DNA of 64,000 nt from Fasciolopsis buskii (taxonomy: Eukaryota; Platyhelminthes; Trematoda; Plagiorchiida; Fasciolidae): positions 76,128 to 140,127 of the forward strand of contig LUCM01001864.1 in the NCBI GenBank assembly GCA_008360955.1, given 5' to 3'. This document shows positions 26,881 through 39,363 of the stretch, piece by piece. Position 1 is the stretch's first letter. Each line of letters opens with the position of its first letter. A program made the translations under genes and the position numbers. A model generated the notes under the pieces. The model was given only the letters and a program-made list of their open reading frames with translations. It was not told the origin of the DNA and searched no databases.

Positions 26881-27435
26881 TGCTCTTTCAGTTTCGCATG
26901 CGTTGAAGTTCATGTTTCAGACGCCTGCATGTGTCTGTTTGTCTCACGTTTCGGAACATCACTTTACAAACACTGACTCAAACGGAACTGTTTTTGACGT
27001 TTCCTTTCTTTCAAAGCCGTAAAACCCTAGTTTATCGATTGATCTAGAGGTAACAGTTCCAACAACTTTCGCGTCCTAACAGAACACGCGCGTGACCGGG
27101 TAGAACTGCTGCTTTGCTTTTGGTTACAATGCTATGTAAAACATTTAGAATCGGTTTACTTTAACTGTCATTTCGATTGGTAATAAATTAACTACGCGAC
27201 GGATCTACATTCGGAAAAATAGTCATTCTGTTACAGAATATCACTTTGAGATGCATGGAGGGCAGGCGAATGGAAACGGAATCGTCTACGCTATGATTCA
27301 CTAGACTAACGACAAATTTGTTGTGGTGCAGATTAGAACAGTGCAAGTGCTTCAAGTCACGGGTAAGGAGATCTATCAACCATTATTTCCGTAGGTTATT
27401 TAAAAATAAGAAATATGCTGGTGTTTTTTCTCCAG

Positions 27436-27629
27436 GTATGCACTAGACCCAGACTTCAAGCTAATTTCTTAAGCCCGTACCAGCCAAGATACGAACAGAA
27501 GCCAGTAGATTTTCTTGTCAGTTGTGCCGCTGAAGACTTCAAAGAACTCGTACAACAAAAAGTCAACAGCAAGAATTATACATCCGTGAAAAACACCGAT
27601 TCGGGCTACGGACTACTGCAAAATCTAAG
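27436..27629 (+). CDS. Candidate exon of an unrecognised gene
   Basis: An open stretch of 194 nt is framed by a pyrimidine-rich acceptor (GTTTTTTCTCCAG, phase 0) and a donor AAG|GTACTT (phase 2). It would encode VCTRPRLQANFLSPYQPRYE followed by a charged segment (AAEDFKELVQQKVNSKNYTS) ending GYGLLQNLR. The composition is protein-like, but I recognise no domain and no neighbouring exon is secure. It may be chance. Confidence 0.25.
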
Positions 27630-27660
27630 GTACTTAAGTATTCTTAAGTGTTTCGAGTGA

Positions 27661-29345
27661 GTGAAGCTCAGCAAACAACAGAATAGAGTGAGATAAGCAG
27701 AGTTCATCCACGGGACTTCTCAAATCACCGTGAATGATGAATGCCTAGTGTTCCAGTCAATTCTGTTCTACCGCTTATCACTTTATTTGGGAAATTTCAC
27801 AAAGTCCTTTGGGATTTTTGCCCATCTAATTGTGGATGATATATAAAACCAGTCATTTCAATAACAGACTACTTCAATGAGTACTGGAGTCTAGTCACCC
27901 GGTTGGGGGCGCCGGACATTCGTCTGCGTCCTCACATTTTAGCGGGAGCACCTAAACTGCGAAAGGCAGCCCATGGGACTTCCTCAGTAGAGGCTATAAG
28001 AGACGCTCGGTCATTCGGAATTATTTTGCGAAGCGCCCAGGAAGGATAGTTGACTCACAGCCTGAGACGCCCACCTCAGAATGTACAAAGGCCTTTGGAG
28101 ATATGTTCCACTGAAATATGGAGAATATAAGGGACAAATCACCCGGTAACCTCAACCAATCACCTATGCACTTACTAACCTATGGTTAGACAAGTACTAG
28201 TGTATTTATTTATTATTCATTTATTTGTTTATTATGGTACGATCTCGGTCACGTGGCTTGCCATTTGGACCTGTACACAAGATGGGGTGTACAAAGCACC
28301 AATCAGGAGAAATGTGGATACAACCGGATTGGATCAATTTTGCCTAAGTTTGGAATTATCTCGCAGATTTTCGTAGACTGAATCTAAACGGATGCAGCTC
28401 TTGGTGAAGGCATTTCTACTTTCGGGCCATCCGGTTTAATTGGGGCAAATCAAAGAGTTTTATTTGGGAGGGTTGGACGTGGCAGGTAAAAGTTTGCGTG
28501 AAATTCATTGATCAGGTTGTTTCATAATTGCCTATTCCTACCGGACAACTTCATTTGCTTCCTCTAAACTCTTGGCCAAGCTAAATTGCGTTCTTTACCA
28601 TTGCAAGCGCAAAATATTTCTCAGTTGGAAACTAGTCGAATGGCTGTTAACTCAGAGTACATCATCCACGAAGCCAAGCAATTTCAAGGTCCGAATTTCA
28701 TATCCACCCAGTCGCTTAAATCAATCCTCTGAACAACTTTACTTTGGCTGGTCCAAGTCAACGGGAAATGGAATAAATACTAGTATTTGTGGTAAACGGT
28801 TCACTTGTAGATCTGCAGGGACGGTTAATTTTAGCAAAGGTTGTTTAAGTCCGAGTGCTTGCAATAGTCCCATTGCAGTGAAATAAACGCTAATCAGTGA
28901 TCGACTCATGTCTTAGCTCAAGTGGGCAAATTCCGCATATGAGTTGTTTAATTTGCTTTCGTTTAGTTGGACTAGTGCAGTGCTATCAAGTTAGCTCACC
29001 AGTCCGACTTTCGGGCACATTTTGGCTTCGATTACAGAATAGTAATGGTCATCCTATACGTGCACGATGGACTCCCAGCAAGGATGAACTAACAAAGTGC
29101 ATGATGCCCGTCAACCTTGCTTGCAGTGCTCGGACCCAGCTTGCACGTGGCTTATCACGGGACTGGACGTCATCAATGTCTCGTGTGCGGCTTGATAGCA
29201 CAAAACTGCCAAACAGATGGGAACAAAAGTGAATATGACACGTCATGTGCGCGTAGGTGTGAGTGAAAAAAATCATTTCAAAGCATGCTTTTGCGTATAA
29301 GGTTGGATCAAGAACGATCTAGATGCCCGACAGACGAACGACATC
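27661..29345. other. Non-coding stretch left of the inverted-repeat complex
   Basis: A TATATAAAA-like site at about 27839-27847 and plus-strand frames at 28572-28886 and 28897-29232 are present, but I recognise no protein in them. Confidence 0.4.
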
Positions 29346-29604
29346 AAATTAGGGAATGACTGACATAAGAAAATTTCCAGGATACGAGAATCCAGAAATC
29401 AGTAATATTCGTGCCTCATACCACGGAAACACTGGACGGGAAAATATCGAAATCCGAATCCAATGGAACCAGCGACTCCATAGTCTCCTACGTTCTTCGA
29501 AGAAAACCTAGAGAGTGCAAATCACTTGGAAGAATTTCAAAACGACAGGCCAATCATCTTCCAAGACGATAAAATACGTCCCCATCGAGCAAGAGTTGTT
29601 GTTA
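29346..29604 (+). repeat. Short forward arm of the inverted-repeat complex (F0)
   Basis: About 260 bp matching 35609-35881 in the same orientation and 29803-30080 in reverse. It differs from both long arms by a 14-bp deletion at about 29509, between CGAAGA direct repeats, and by a few base changes near its left end (for example GACATAAG against GACCTAAG). Similarity starts abruptly near 29346, so this is one edge of the complex. Confidence 0.85.
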
Positions 29605-29802
29605 GAATTTGTCTTTGCAGCCCTCAGAAATGATTCGTCAATCCATTTCCAACAGTCTTCCCCATCATCAATACTGCTCTCCAGTCAATTTCTGAAGATT
29701 TTATTAATTTTCCATTAGTATAACCTTTTTCCAAATTGTAATTGCATGTTCTGCACCAGGTTCAAAGGCGAGAACAAGTGTCCGTGGGATAGATCTGTGT
29801 TC
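29605..29802. repeat. 198-bp spacer between inverted arms, first copy
   Basis: The segment is not palindromic itself. It separates the forward and reverse arms and recurs at 35882-36079 with the same sequence at an offset of 6277 bp. Confidence 0.85.
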
Positions 29803-32202
29803 TAACAACAACTCTTGCTCGATGGGGACGTATTTTATCGTCTTGGAAGATGATTGGCCTGTCGTTTTGCAATTCTTCCAAGTGATTTGCACTCTCTAGG
29901 TTTTCTTCGTCGACCACTCTTCGAAGAACGTAGGAGACTATGGAGTCGCTGGTTCCATTGGATTCGGATTTCGATATTTTCCCGTCCAGTGTTTCCGTGG
30001 TATGAGGCACGAATATTACTGATTTCTGGATTCTCGTATCCTGGAAATTTTCTTAGGTCAGTCATTTCTTAATTGGGGCGGTGATGGCGAGGTGGCATGT
30101 TCAGAACGTGAACAGGGACAATTGAGCAGGAGTGTTGCAGACACCGAGAATATGTGAAACGCACCACATGCATATCTCTCCTGTTCGGTGAGTCACTTAA
30201 ACGGGACCTTGTAAAACTATAGTTGCGCCTGAGTGACAGCCTGCCCATGGGTTTGTAATATTTCAACCAGGACGCAATGGGCATTCGTGTTGAATGACTT
30301 AAAGCACCAAGTGCTGTGCACTCACCGCATCGCCACCACCGCTACAAGTGACAACAACCACTGTTGCGCGGTAAAATATTTTTCCAAGGCTTTCACTCTA
30401 GGGTTCGGGACAGTTGTTCCATCGGTCCAGTAAATCAAATACTGTACTTCCTGGAACGCGATTGCGGACTATTATTGAGTTTATGACAAAACTGACACAG
30501 GATTGTGGTGGAAGGGACATGCCGCTAGTACCCAGTACATGGGGAGGAGCAGCAACCATGCACCTGAAATGTGAAGTGGTATAGAACTTCACAAGGTCCC
30601 AATAGATTACGCAACCGGACAATTTCACGACTGGAAGCAATCTGATCAGTCGTACGCGTTCCTGATCGACAGGACTATTAGTAAAAACGCAAGTTAGCCA
30701 AGAACTTGAACAACCTATGTACCTTGACTGATCTTATTTCGGATTGGTGGGAGCCTGTTGCCCCTGTTGACGGTTGTGCAACAGCCTCACTTAGCCAGAC
30801 CAACTAGAACCCTTCGCGCCAGACCACTTCCTCCGAAGAAGCAAGGTGCAGAATGAAGAGCAAAATCAGGAAAATGGCGATGAATTCATACATCAATTCT
30901 ATACCTTTGAAATAATTGACTAGTTGTAGAGGTATACAGACATGGAAACATGGAAAGGGAGAATAACGGGGAATAGAGAAGAAGACACGAGCAGCTCCAC
31001 AGTTAAAAGGAACAGGGATGGTTTGACGACCACAGTCAATTTTTATTTGTCAGGGAACATGGCGGGAACCGGTGGTAAGACGGGAACAAACGCGCAAACG
31101 GGGATTGATGCTGCACAGGGAATTTCCTCGGAAGATAATGGAAACAAAGCACATCCTATTCGCACGGTGATAGTGAGTAGGGTCTGAAAGGCTTTTATGT
31201 GAACATTGCTAAACATCAGAACTGTGCAGTTAGAACGAATAAGAGAGAGGAGGGAACCAAGACAGAGAGGCGATACATCGACTAAAAATGTTCGATGATA
31301 GTACGTTTTGTAATTCCGGGTCGTATTGTGCATGTGTGTGTGTGGGGGGGGGAGGGACTTGCAAGTGAAGTGAAGGTTGATTCGATTGGTTTTATCCTAG
31401 CATAGTGTAGAAAGAAGAATAATATTAGAACATAGCTGGTCGGGAAACTGGGGGCGTCCAACAAGAAAACATCGAAAGACTACGCACAACTAGACCTTAT
31501 AGTACATGGAAGGCAAAAGAGTTCCAGTCAGAGAAGAATGAGAAAGCACCAACAGAGAAGCAACACTGTACAAAAATGGGGGCGGGGAAAACTGGCCATC
31601 CATGTTGTCTGCAAAAATTTTATAGTACATAACACAATCGACTTGGAACTAGGTGCCACACACAGCAGCCAGTTCAACCGACCGAGTTCGTAACGGGCAA
31701 AACGCTTCGGTGGCTAAACATATGACGAACTAAAGAAATAACTGTGATCGATTTAAAGTGATGATGTGTACACATAGTGTGTGATCGACCACACGATAGG
31801 AAAATCCAAAACAATCGCTTGGTGGGGAAGCACACACGGATCGCGATGTGAACACGAAAACGTTATAAACGCACCCAACAAATGTACACATACAGACATT
31901 CGTAGAGAAAAGTCGTGATCCGGAATATCACATGAAAGAGGGAAGATGAGTTGAGGAGAGAGCAAGTATAACTTAACCAAGCTAGGACAGATGCGGCAGC
32001 ACAAGCATCTCCTAACGGCTGATGCTGTTTGATAAAAATTGAAAACGTAGTCAAAACCTATAAAGTGCTACTGATATGTTACATATTATCTGGTTCTGAA
32101 CGAATGTGCGTACAGAGGCGTGCAATCGACCCTTGCGTAACGGGTGGATGGTGTGTGAAGAGATGCTAGAAATTTTGGTACTCACTATTGATCTTTCAAA
32201 TA
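29803..32202 (-). repeat. Reverse arm copy 1 (R1), ending at the N gap
   Basis: About 2.4 kb equal to 36080-38479 at a constant offset of 6277 bp with no indel seen, and the reverse complement of 33482-35881. It holds only the presumed DOT1L 3' UTR and downstream flank, no coding part. A SINE-C-like remnant lies at 30525-30605. The small open frames in it are conserved only because the DNA is duplicated. Confidence 0.9.
30525..30605 (-). repeat. SINE-C body remnant inside the inverted repeat
   Basis: GGGGAGGAGCAGCAACCATG followed by ACCTGAAATGTGAAGTGGTA matches the SINE-C body. The same remnant appears at 36802-36882 and in reverse at 35079-35159, because the DNA around it is duplicated. Confidence 0.45.
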
Positions 32203-32597
32203 NNNNNNNNNNNNNNNNNNNNNNNNNNNNNNNNNNNNNNNNNNNNNNNNNNNNNNNNNNNNNNNNNNNNNNNNNNNNNNNNNNNNNNNNNNNNNNNNNN
32301 NNNNNNNNNNNNNNNNNNNNNNNNNNNNNNNNNNNNNNNNNNNNNNNNNNNNNNNNNNNNNNNNNNNNNNNNNNNNNNNNNNNNNNNNNNNNNNNNNNNN
32401 NNNNNNNNNNNNNNNNNNNNNNNNNNNNNNNNNNNNNNNNNNNNNNNNNNNNNNNNNNNNNNNNNNNNNNNNNNNNNNNNNNNNNNNNNNNNNNNNNNNN
32501 NNNNNNNNNNNNNNNNNNNNNNNNNNNNNNNNNNNNNNNNNNNNNNNNNNNNNNNNNNNNNNNNNNNNNNNNNNNNNNNNNNNNNNNNNNNNNNNNN
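32203..32597. other. Assembly gap of 395 N
   Basis: A run of N separates R1 from the forward copy. Reads of open frames across it are meaningless. The flanking sequences do not meet symmetrically: the forward copy right of the gap starts 885 bp further into the repeat than R1 ends, so the gap size is probably nominal. Confidence 0.99.
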
Positions 32598-33436
32598 CAA
32601 AATCCTTTTTTGGCCACCGAAATCGCCGCTCGTTGCCTCGTCTCTCACCTCAGTCGACTGTCTCACACTCCAGTCCCCTCTCCGGAACATCTCATTCCGT
32701 CCCCCATTCTCAAGCCCCAATCCTGTTCCGATCACCAGAAGAGCCCGTTCGGTTAGGTAATTATGATGGGATTCCACCCCCACCTCCCCTGCTTCCAATG
32801 CACAACCACCCAGAAACTTCTTATTCCCGTTCAGACTCTATCGTTCCTCCTGGTACAATTTCTCCAAACCCCGGTCCTAGAGACTCCGTTGAAATATGCC
32901 GTTCAAAGTCTATGCACGCCTCTCTTCAGGACCTGATTATCGATGAGTTTTCTCGACCAAAATTGCCCTATTCTACATTCTCACACTCACCTGCCATCTC
33001 ATCTCACGAGCCCAATGTGATTACACTTTCCCAACCCCCTACGCACTCACTTCCACCACGTAAACGCGCTTGGAGTGTTACAGATTCCGGACACTCCTGG
33101 ACCAAATATCCCCGTTTCCAATTGTCTGCATCGACGATTGCCTCGGTTACGACTGGCTCGTTTCCATCCAGCCCACCGGCGCTGTCACCGGTGTCTGCAG
33201 TCTCGCCCGACTATAGCGATCCGATCAACGTCGAACAAATCGCGGACACAAACGCGGGGGGCTCGAATGGCGTTCGGGGATCACCCTCGAGGATTTTGTC
33301 AAGCTTACCCAACTCGTGCAGTATCCCTCCACCGTTGTTATGCGTTACTGAATATTCACCGGCCTCGTCGCTATCCGGCACGCCAATCTCGTTGCCTGGT
33401 TTGCCACTGGTGGCAACAACTGCATTACGTCCTTGA
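32598..33436 (+). pseudogene. Inverted duplicate of the 3' part of the DOT1L terminal exon
   Basis: The translation from the N gap to the stop is the same as the last 279 or so residues of the minus-strand terminal exon (38525-39363), in the opposite orientation. It starts directly at the end of the N gap, so its 5' part is missing here. If the duplication is real, this is a partial gene copy without its upstream exons. If it is an assembly artefact, it is the same sequence placed twice. I found no difference between the two translated copies. Confidence 0.85.
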
Positions 33437-35881
33437 AATGTATATCTATTCTGCTGACTAGGATACATGCTGCTAGTCTGTTATTTGAAAGATCAATAGT
33501 GAGTACCAAAATTTCTAGCATCTCTTCACACACCATCCACCCGTTACGCAAGGGTCGATTGCACGCCTCTGTACGCACATTCGTTCAGAACCAGATAATA
33601 TGTAACATATCAGTAGCACTTTATAGGTTTTGACTACGTTTTCAATTTTTATCAAACAGCATCAGCCGTTAGGAGATGCTTGTGCTGCCGCATCTGTCCT
33701 AGCTTGGTTAAGTTATACTTGCTCTCTCCTCAACTCATCTTCCCTCTTTCATGTGATATTCCGGATCACGACTTTTCTCTACGAATGTCTGTATGTGTAC
33801 ATTTGTTGGGTGCGTTTATAACGTTTTCGTGTTCACATCGCGATCCGTGTGTGCTTCCCCACCAAGCGATTGTTTTGGATTTTCCTATCGTGTGGTCGAT
33901 CACACACTATGTGTACACATCATCACTTTAAATCGATCACAGTTATTTCTTTAGTTCGTCATATGTTTAGCCACCGAAGCGTTTTGCCCGTTACGAACTC
34001 GGTCGGTTGAACTGGCTGCTGTGTGTGGCACCTAGTTCCAAGTCGATTGTGTTATGTACTATAAAATTTTTGCAGACAACATGGATGGCCAGTTTTCCCC
34101 GCCCCCATTTTTGTACAGTGTTGCTTCTCTGTTGGTGCTTTCTCATTCTTCTCTGACTGGAACTCTTTTGCCTTCCATGTACTATAAGGTCTAGTTGTGC
34201 GTAGTCTTTCGATGTTTTCTTGTTGGACGCCCCCAGTTTCCCGACCAGCTATGTTCTAATATTATTCTTCTTTCTACACTATGCTAGGATAAAACCAATC
34301 GAATCAACCTTCACTTCACTTGCAAGTCCCTCCCCCCCCCACACACACACATGCACAATACGACCCGGAATTACAAAACGTACTATCATCGAACATTTTT
34401 AGTCGATGTATCGCCTCTCTGTCTTGGTTCCCTCCTCTCTCTTATTCGTTCTAACTGCACAGTTCTGATGTTTAGCAATGTTCACATAAAAGCCTTTCAG
34501 ACCCTACTCACTATCACCGTGCGAATAGGATGTGCTTTGTTTCCATTATCTTCCGAGGAAATTCCCTGTGCAGCATCAATCCCCGTTTGCGCGTTTGTTC
34601 CCGTCTTACCACCGGTTCCCGCCATGTTCCCTGACAAATAAAAATTGACTGTGGTCGTCAAACCATCCCTGTTCCTTTTAACTGTGGAGCTGCTCGTGTC
34701 TTCTTCTCTATTCCCCGTTATTCTCCCTTTCCATGTTTCCATGTCTGTATACCTCTACAACTAGTCAATTATTTCAAAGGTATAGAATTGATGTATGAAT
34801 TCATCGCCATTTTCCTGATTTTGCTCTTCATTCTGCACCTTGCTTCTTCGGAGGAAGTGGTCTGGCGCGAAGGGTTCTAGTTGGTCTGGCTAAGTGAGGC
34901 TGTTGCACAACCGTCAACAGGGGCAACAGGCTCCCACCAATCCGAAATAAGATCAGTCAAGGTACATAGGTTGTTCAAGTTCTTGGCTAACTTGCGTTTT
35001 TACTAATAGTCCTGTCGATCAGGAACGCGTACGACTGATCAGATTGCTTCCAGTCGTGAAATTGTCCGGTTGCGTAATCTATTGGGACCTTGTGAAGTTC
35101 TATACCACTTCACATTTCAGGTGCATGGTTGCTGCTCCTCCCCATGTACTGGGTACTAGCGGCATGTCCCTTCCACCACAATCCTGTGTCAGTTTTGTCA
35201 TAAACTCAATAATAGTCCGCAATCGCGTTCCAGGAAGTACAGTATTTGATTTACTGGACCGATGGAACAACTGTCCCGAACCCTAGAGTGAAAGCCTTGG
35301 AAAAATATTTTACCGCGCAACAGTGGTTGTTGTCACTTGTAGCGGTGGTGGCGATGCGGTGAGTGCACAGCACTTGGTGCTTTAAGTCATTCAACACGAA
35401 TGCCCATTGCGTCCTGGTTGAAATATTACAAACCCATGGGCAGGCTGTCACTCAGGCGCAACTATAGTTTTACAAGGTCCCGTTTAAGTGACTCACCGAA
35501 CAGGAGAGATATGCATGTGGTGCGTTTCACATATTCTCGGTGTCTGCAACACTCCTGCTCAATTGTCCCTGTTCACGTTCTGAACATGCCACCTCGCCAT
35601 CACCGCCCCAATTAAGAAATGACTGACCTAAGAAAATTTCCAGGATACGAGAATCCAGAAATCAGTAATATTCGTGCCTCATACCACGGAAACACTGGAC
35701 GGGAAAATATCGAAATCCGAATCCAATGGAACCAGCGACTCCATAGTCTCCTACGTTCTTCGAAGAGTGGTCGACGAAGAAAACCTAGAGAGTGCAAATC
35801 ACTTGGAAGAATTTCAAAACGACAGGCCAATCATCTTCCAAGACGATAAAATACGTCCCCATCGAGCAAGAGTTGTTGTTA
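32598..35881 (+). repeat. Forward arm copy (F) of the inverted repeat, 3.28 kb
   Basis: It is the reverse complement of 36080-39363, with paired positions summing to 71961. One mismatch was found in the parts I compared (35814 T, where the reverse arm implies G). It carries the partial DOT1L exon, its 3' UTR and the downstream flank. With 36080-39363 it forms a palindrome with a 198-bp loop. Confidence 0.92.
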
Positions 35882-36079
35882 GAATTTGTCTTTGCAGCCC
35901 TCAGAAATGATTCGTCAATCCATTTCCAACAGTCTTCCCCATCATCAATACTGCTCTCCAGTCAATTTCTGAAGATTTTATTAATTTTCCATTAGTATAA
36001 CCTTTTTCCAAATTGTAATTGCATGTTCTGCACCAGGTTCAAAGGCGAGAACAAGTGTCCGTGGGATAGATCTGTGTTC
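35882..36079. repeat. 198-bp spacer between inverted arms, second copy
   Basis: Same sequence as 29605-29802. It is the loop of the long palindrome. It includes a short AT-rich stretch (ATTTTATTAATTTTCC) and no coding signal. Confidence 0.85.
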
Positions 36080-39000
36080 TAACAACAACTCTTGCTCGAT
36101 GGGGACGTATTTTATCGTCTTGGAAGATGATTGGCCTGTCGTTTTGCAATTCTTCCAAGTGATTTGCACTCTCTAGGTTTTCTTCGTCGACCACTCTTCG
36201 AAGAACGTAGGAGACTATGGAGTCGCTGGTTCCATTGGATTCGGATTTCGATATTTTCCCGTCCAGTGTTTCCGTGGTATGAGGCACGAATATTACTGAT
36301 TTCTGGATTCTCGTATCCTGGAAATTTTCTTAGGTCAGTCATTTCTTAATTGGGGCGGTGATGGCGAGGTGGCATGTTCAGAACGTGAACAGGGACAATT
36401 GAGCAGGAGTGTTGCAGACACCGAGAATATGTGAAACGCACCACATGCATATCTCTCCTGTTCGGTGAGTCACTTAAACGGGACCTTGTAAAACTATAGT
36501 TGCGCCTGAGTGACAGCCTGCCCATGGGTTTGTAATATTTCAACCAGGACGCAATGGGCATTCGTGTTGAATGACTTAAAGCACCAAGTGCTGTGCACTC
36601 ACCGCATCGCCACCACCGCTACAAGTGACAACAACCACTGTTGCGCGGTAAAATATTTTTCCAAGGCTTTCACTCTAGGGTTCGGGACAGTTGTTCCATC
36701 GGTCCAGTAAATCAAATACTGTACTTCCTGGAACGCGATTGCGGACTATTATTGAGTTTATGACAAAACTGACACAGGATTGTGGTGGAAGGGACATGCC
36801 GCTAGTACCCAGTACATGGGGAGGAGCAGCAACCATGCACCTGAAATGTGAAGTGGTATAGAACTTCACAAGGTCCCAATAGATTACGCAACCGGACAAT
36901 TTCACGACTGGAAGCAATCTGATCAGTCGTACGCGTTCCTGATCGACAGGACTATTAGTAAAAACGCAAGTTAGCCAAGAACTTGAACAACCTATGTACC
37001 TTGACTGATCTTATTTCGGATTGGTGGGAGCCTGTTGCCCCTGTTGACGGTTGTGCAACAGCCTCACTTAGCCAGACCAACTAGAACCCTTCGCGCCAGA
37101 CCACTTCCTCCGAAGAAGCAAGGTGCAGAATGAAGAGCAAAATCAGGAAAATGGCGATGAATTCATACATCAATTCTATACCTTTGAAATAATTGACTAG
37201 TTGTAGAGGTATACAGACATGGAAACATGGAAAGGGAGAATAACGGGGAATAGAGAAGAAGACACGAGCAGCTCCACAGTTAAAAGGAACAGGGATGGTT
37301 TGACGACCACAGTCAATTTTTATTTGTCAGGGAACATGGCGGGAACCGGTGGTAAGACGGGAACAAACGCGCAAACGGGGATTGATGCTGCACAGGGAAT
37401 TTCCTCGGAAGATAATGGAAACAAAGCACATCCTATTCGCACGGTGATAGTGAGTAGGGTCTGAAAGGCTTTTATGTGAACATTGCTAAACATCAGAACT
37501 GTGCAGTTAGAACGAATAAGAGAGAGGAGGGAACCAAGACAGAGAGGCGATACATCGACTAAAAATGTTCGATGATAGTACGTTTTGTAATTCCGGGTCG
37601 TATTGTGCATGTGTGTGTGTGGGGGGGGGAGGGACTTGCAAGTGAAGTGAAGGTTGATTCGATTGGTTTTATCCTAGCATAGTGTAGAAAGAAGAATAAT
37701 ATTAGAACATAGCTGGTCGGGAAACTGGGGGCGTCCAACAAGAAAACATCGAAAGACTACGCACAACTAGACCTTATAGTACATGGAAGGCAAAAGAGTT
37801 CCAGTCAGAGAAGAATGAGAAAGCACCAACAGAGAAGCAACACTGTACAAAAATGGGGGCGGGGAAAACTGGCCATCCATGTTGTCTGCAAAAATTTTAT
37901 AGTACATAACACAATCGACTTGGAACTAGGTGCCACACACAGCAGCCAGTTCAACCGACCGAGTTCGTAACGGGCAAAACGCTTCGGTGGCTAAACATAT
38001 GACGAACTAAAGAAATAACTGTGATCGATTTAAAGTGATGATGTGTACACATAGTGTGTGATCGACCACACGATAGGAAAATCCAAAACAATCGCTTGGT
38101 GGGGAAGCACACACGGATCGCGATGTGAACACGAAAACGTTATAAACGCACCCAACAAATGTACACATACAGACATTCGTAGAGAAAAGTCGTGATCCGG
38201 AATATCACATGAAAGAGGGAAGATGAGTTGAGGAGAGAGCAAGTATAACTTAACCAAGCTAGGACAGATGCGGCAGCACAAGCATCTCCTAACGGCTGAT
38301 GCTGTTTGATAAAAATTGAAAACGTAGTCAAAACCTATAAAGTGCTACTGATATGTTACATATTATCTGGTTCTGAACGAATGTGCGTACAGAGGCGTGC
38401 AATCGACCCTTGCGTAACGGGTGGATGGTGTGTGAAGAGATGCTAGAAATTTTGGTACTCACTATTGATCTTTCAAATAACAGACTAGCAGCATGTATCC
38501 TAGTCAGCAGAATAGATATACATTTCAAGGACGTAATGCAGTTGTTGCCACCAGTGGCAAACCAGGCAACGAGATTGGCGTGCCGGATAGCGACGAGGCC
38601 GGTGAATATTCAGTAACGCATAACAACGGTGGAGGGATACTGCACGAGTTGGGTAAGCTTGACAAAATCCTCGAGGGTGATCCCCGAACGCCATTCGAGC
38701 CCCCCGCGTTTGTGTCCGCGATTTGTTCGACGTTGATCGGATCGCTATAGTCGGGCGAGACTGCAGACACCGGTGACAGCGCCGGTGGGCTGGATGGAAA
38801 CGAGCCAGTCGTAACCGAGGCAATCGTCGATGCAGACAATTGGAAACGGGGATATTTGGTCCAGGAGTGTCCGGAATCTGTAACACTCCAAGCGCGTTTA
38901 CGTGGTGGAAGTGAGTGCGTAGGGGGTTGGGAAAGTGTAATCACATTGGGCTCGTGAGATGAGATGGCAGGTGAGTGTGAGAATGTAGAATAGGGCAATT

Positions 39001-39363
39001 TTGGTCGAGAAAACTCATCGATAATCAGGTCCTGAAGAGAGGCGTGCATAGACTTTGAACGGCATATTTCAACGGAGTCTCTAGGACCGGGGTTTGGAGA
39101 AATTGTACCAGGAGGAACGATAGAGTCTGAACGGGAATAAGAAGTTTCTGGGTGGTTGTGCATTGGAAGCAGGGGAGGTGGGGGTGGAATCCCATCATAA
39201 TTACCTAACCGAACGGGCTCTTCTGGTGATCGGAACAGGATTGGGGCTTGAGAATGGGGGACGGAATGAGATGTTCCGGAGAGGGGACTGGAGTGTGAGA
39301 CAGTCGACTGAGGTGAGAGACGAGGCAACGAGCGGCGATTTCGGTGGCCAAAAAAGGATTTTG
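36080..39363 (-). repeat. Reverse arm copy 2 (R2), contiguous with the DOT1L gene
   Basis: This arm continues without a break into the unique 5' part of the DOT1L terminal exon (39364-39682), so it is the arm most likely to be in its native place. Positions 36080-38479 repeat R1 exactly as far as I compared. Confidence 0.92.
37319..37324 (-). promoter_or_regulatory. Candidate polyadenylation signal of DOT1L
   Basis: AATAAA on the minus strand about 1.2 kb downstream of the DOT1L stop codon. The inverted copy carries the same signal at 34637-34642 on the plus strand, and the left reverse copy at 31042-31047. No cleavage site can be fixed from sequence alone. Confidence 0.3.

Noticed and set aside
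32051..32798. Long open frames across the N gap
   Set aside because: They run through 395 unknown bases and have no real continuity.
29803..38480. About thirty small frames found two or three times in both orientations
   Set aside because: They recur only because the DNA is duplicated; none has a recognisable domain and most lie in the presumed 3' UTR or flank.
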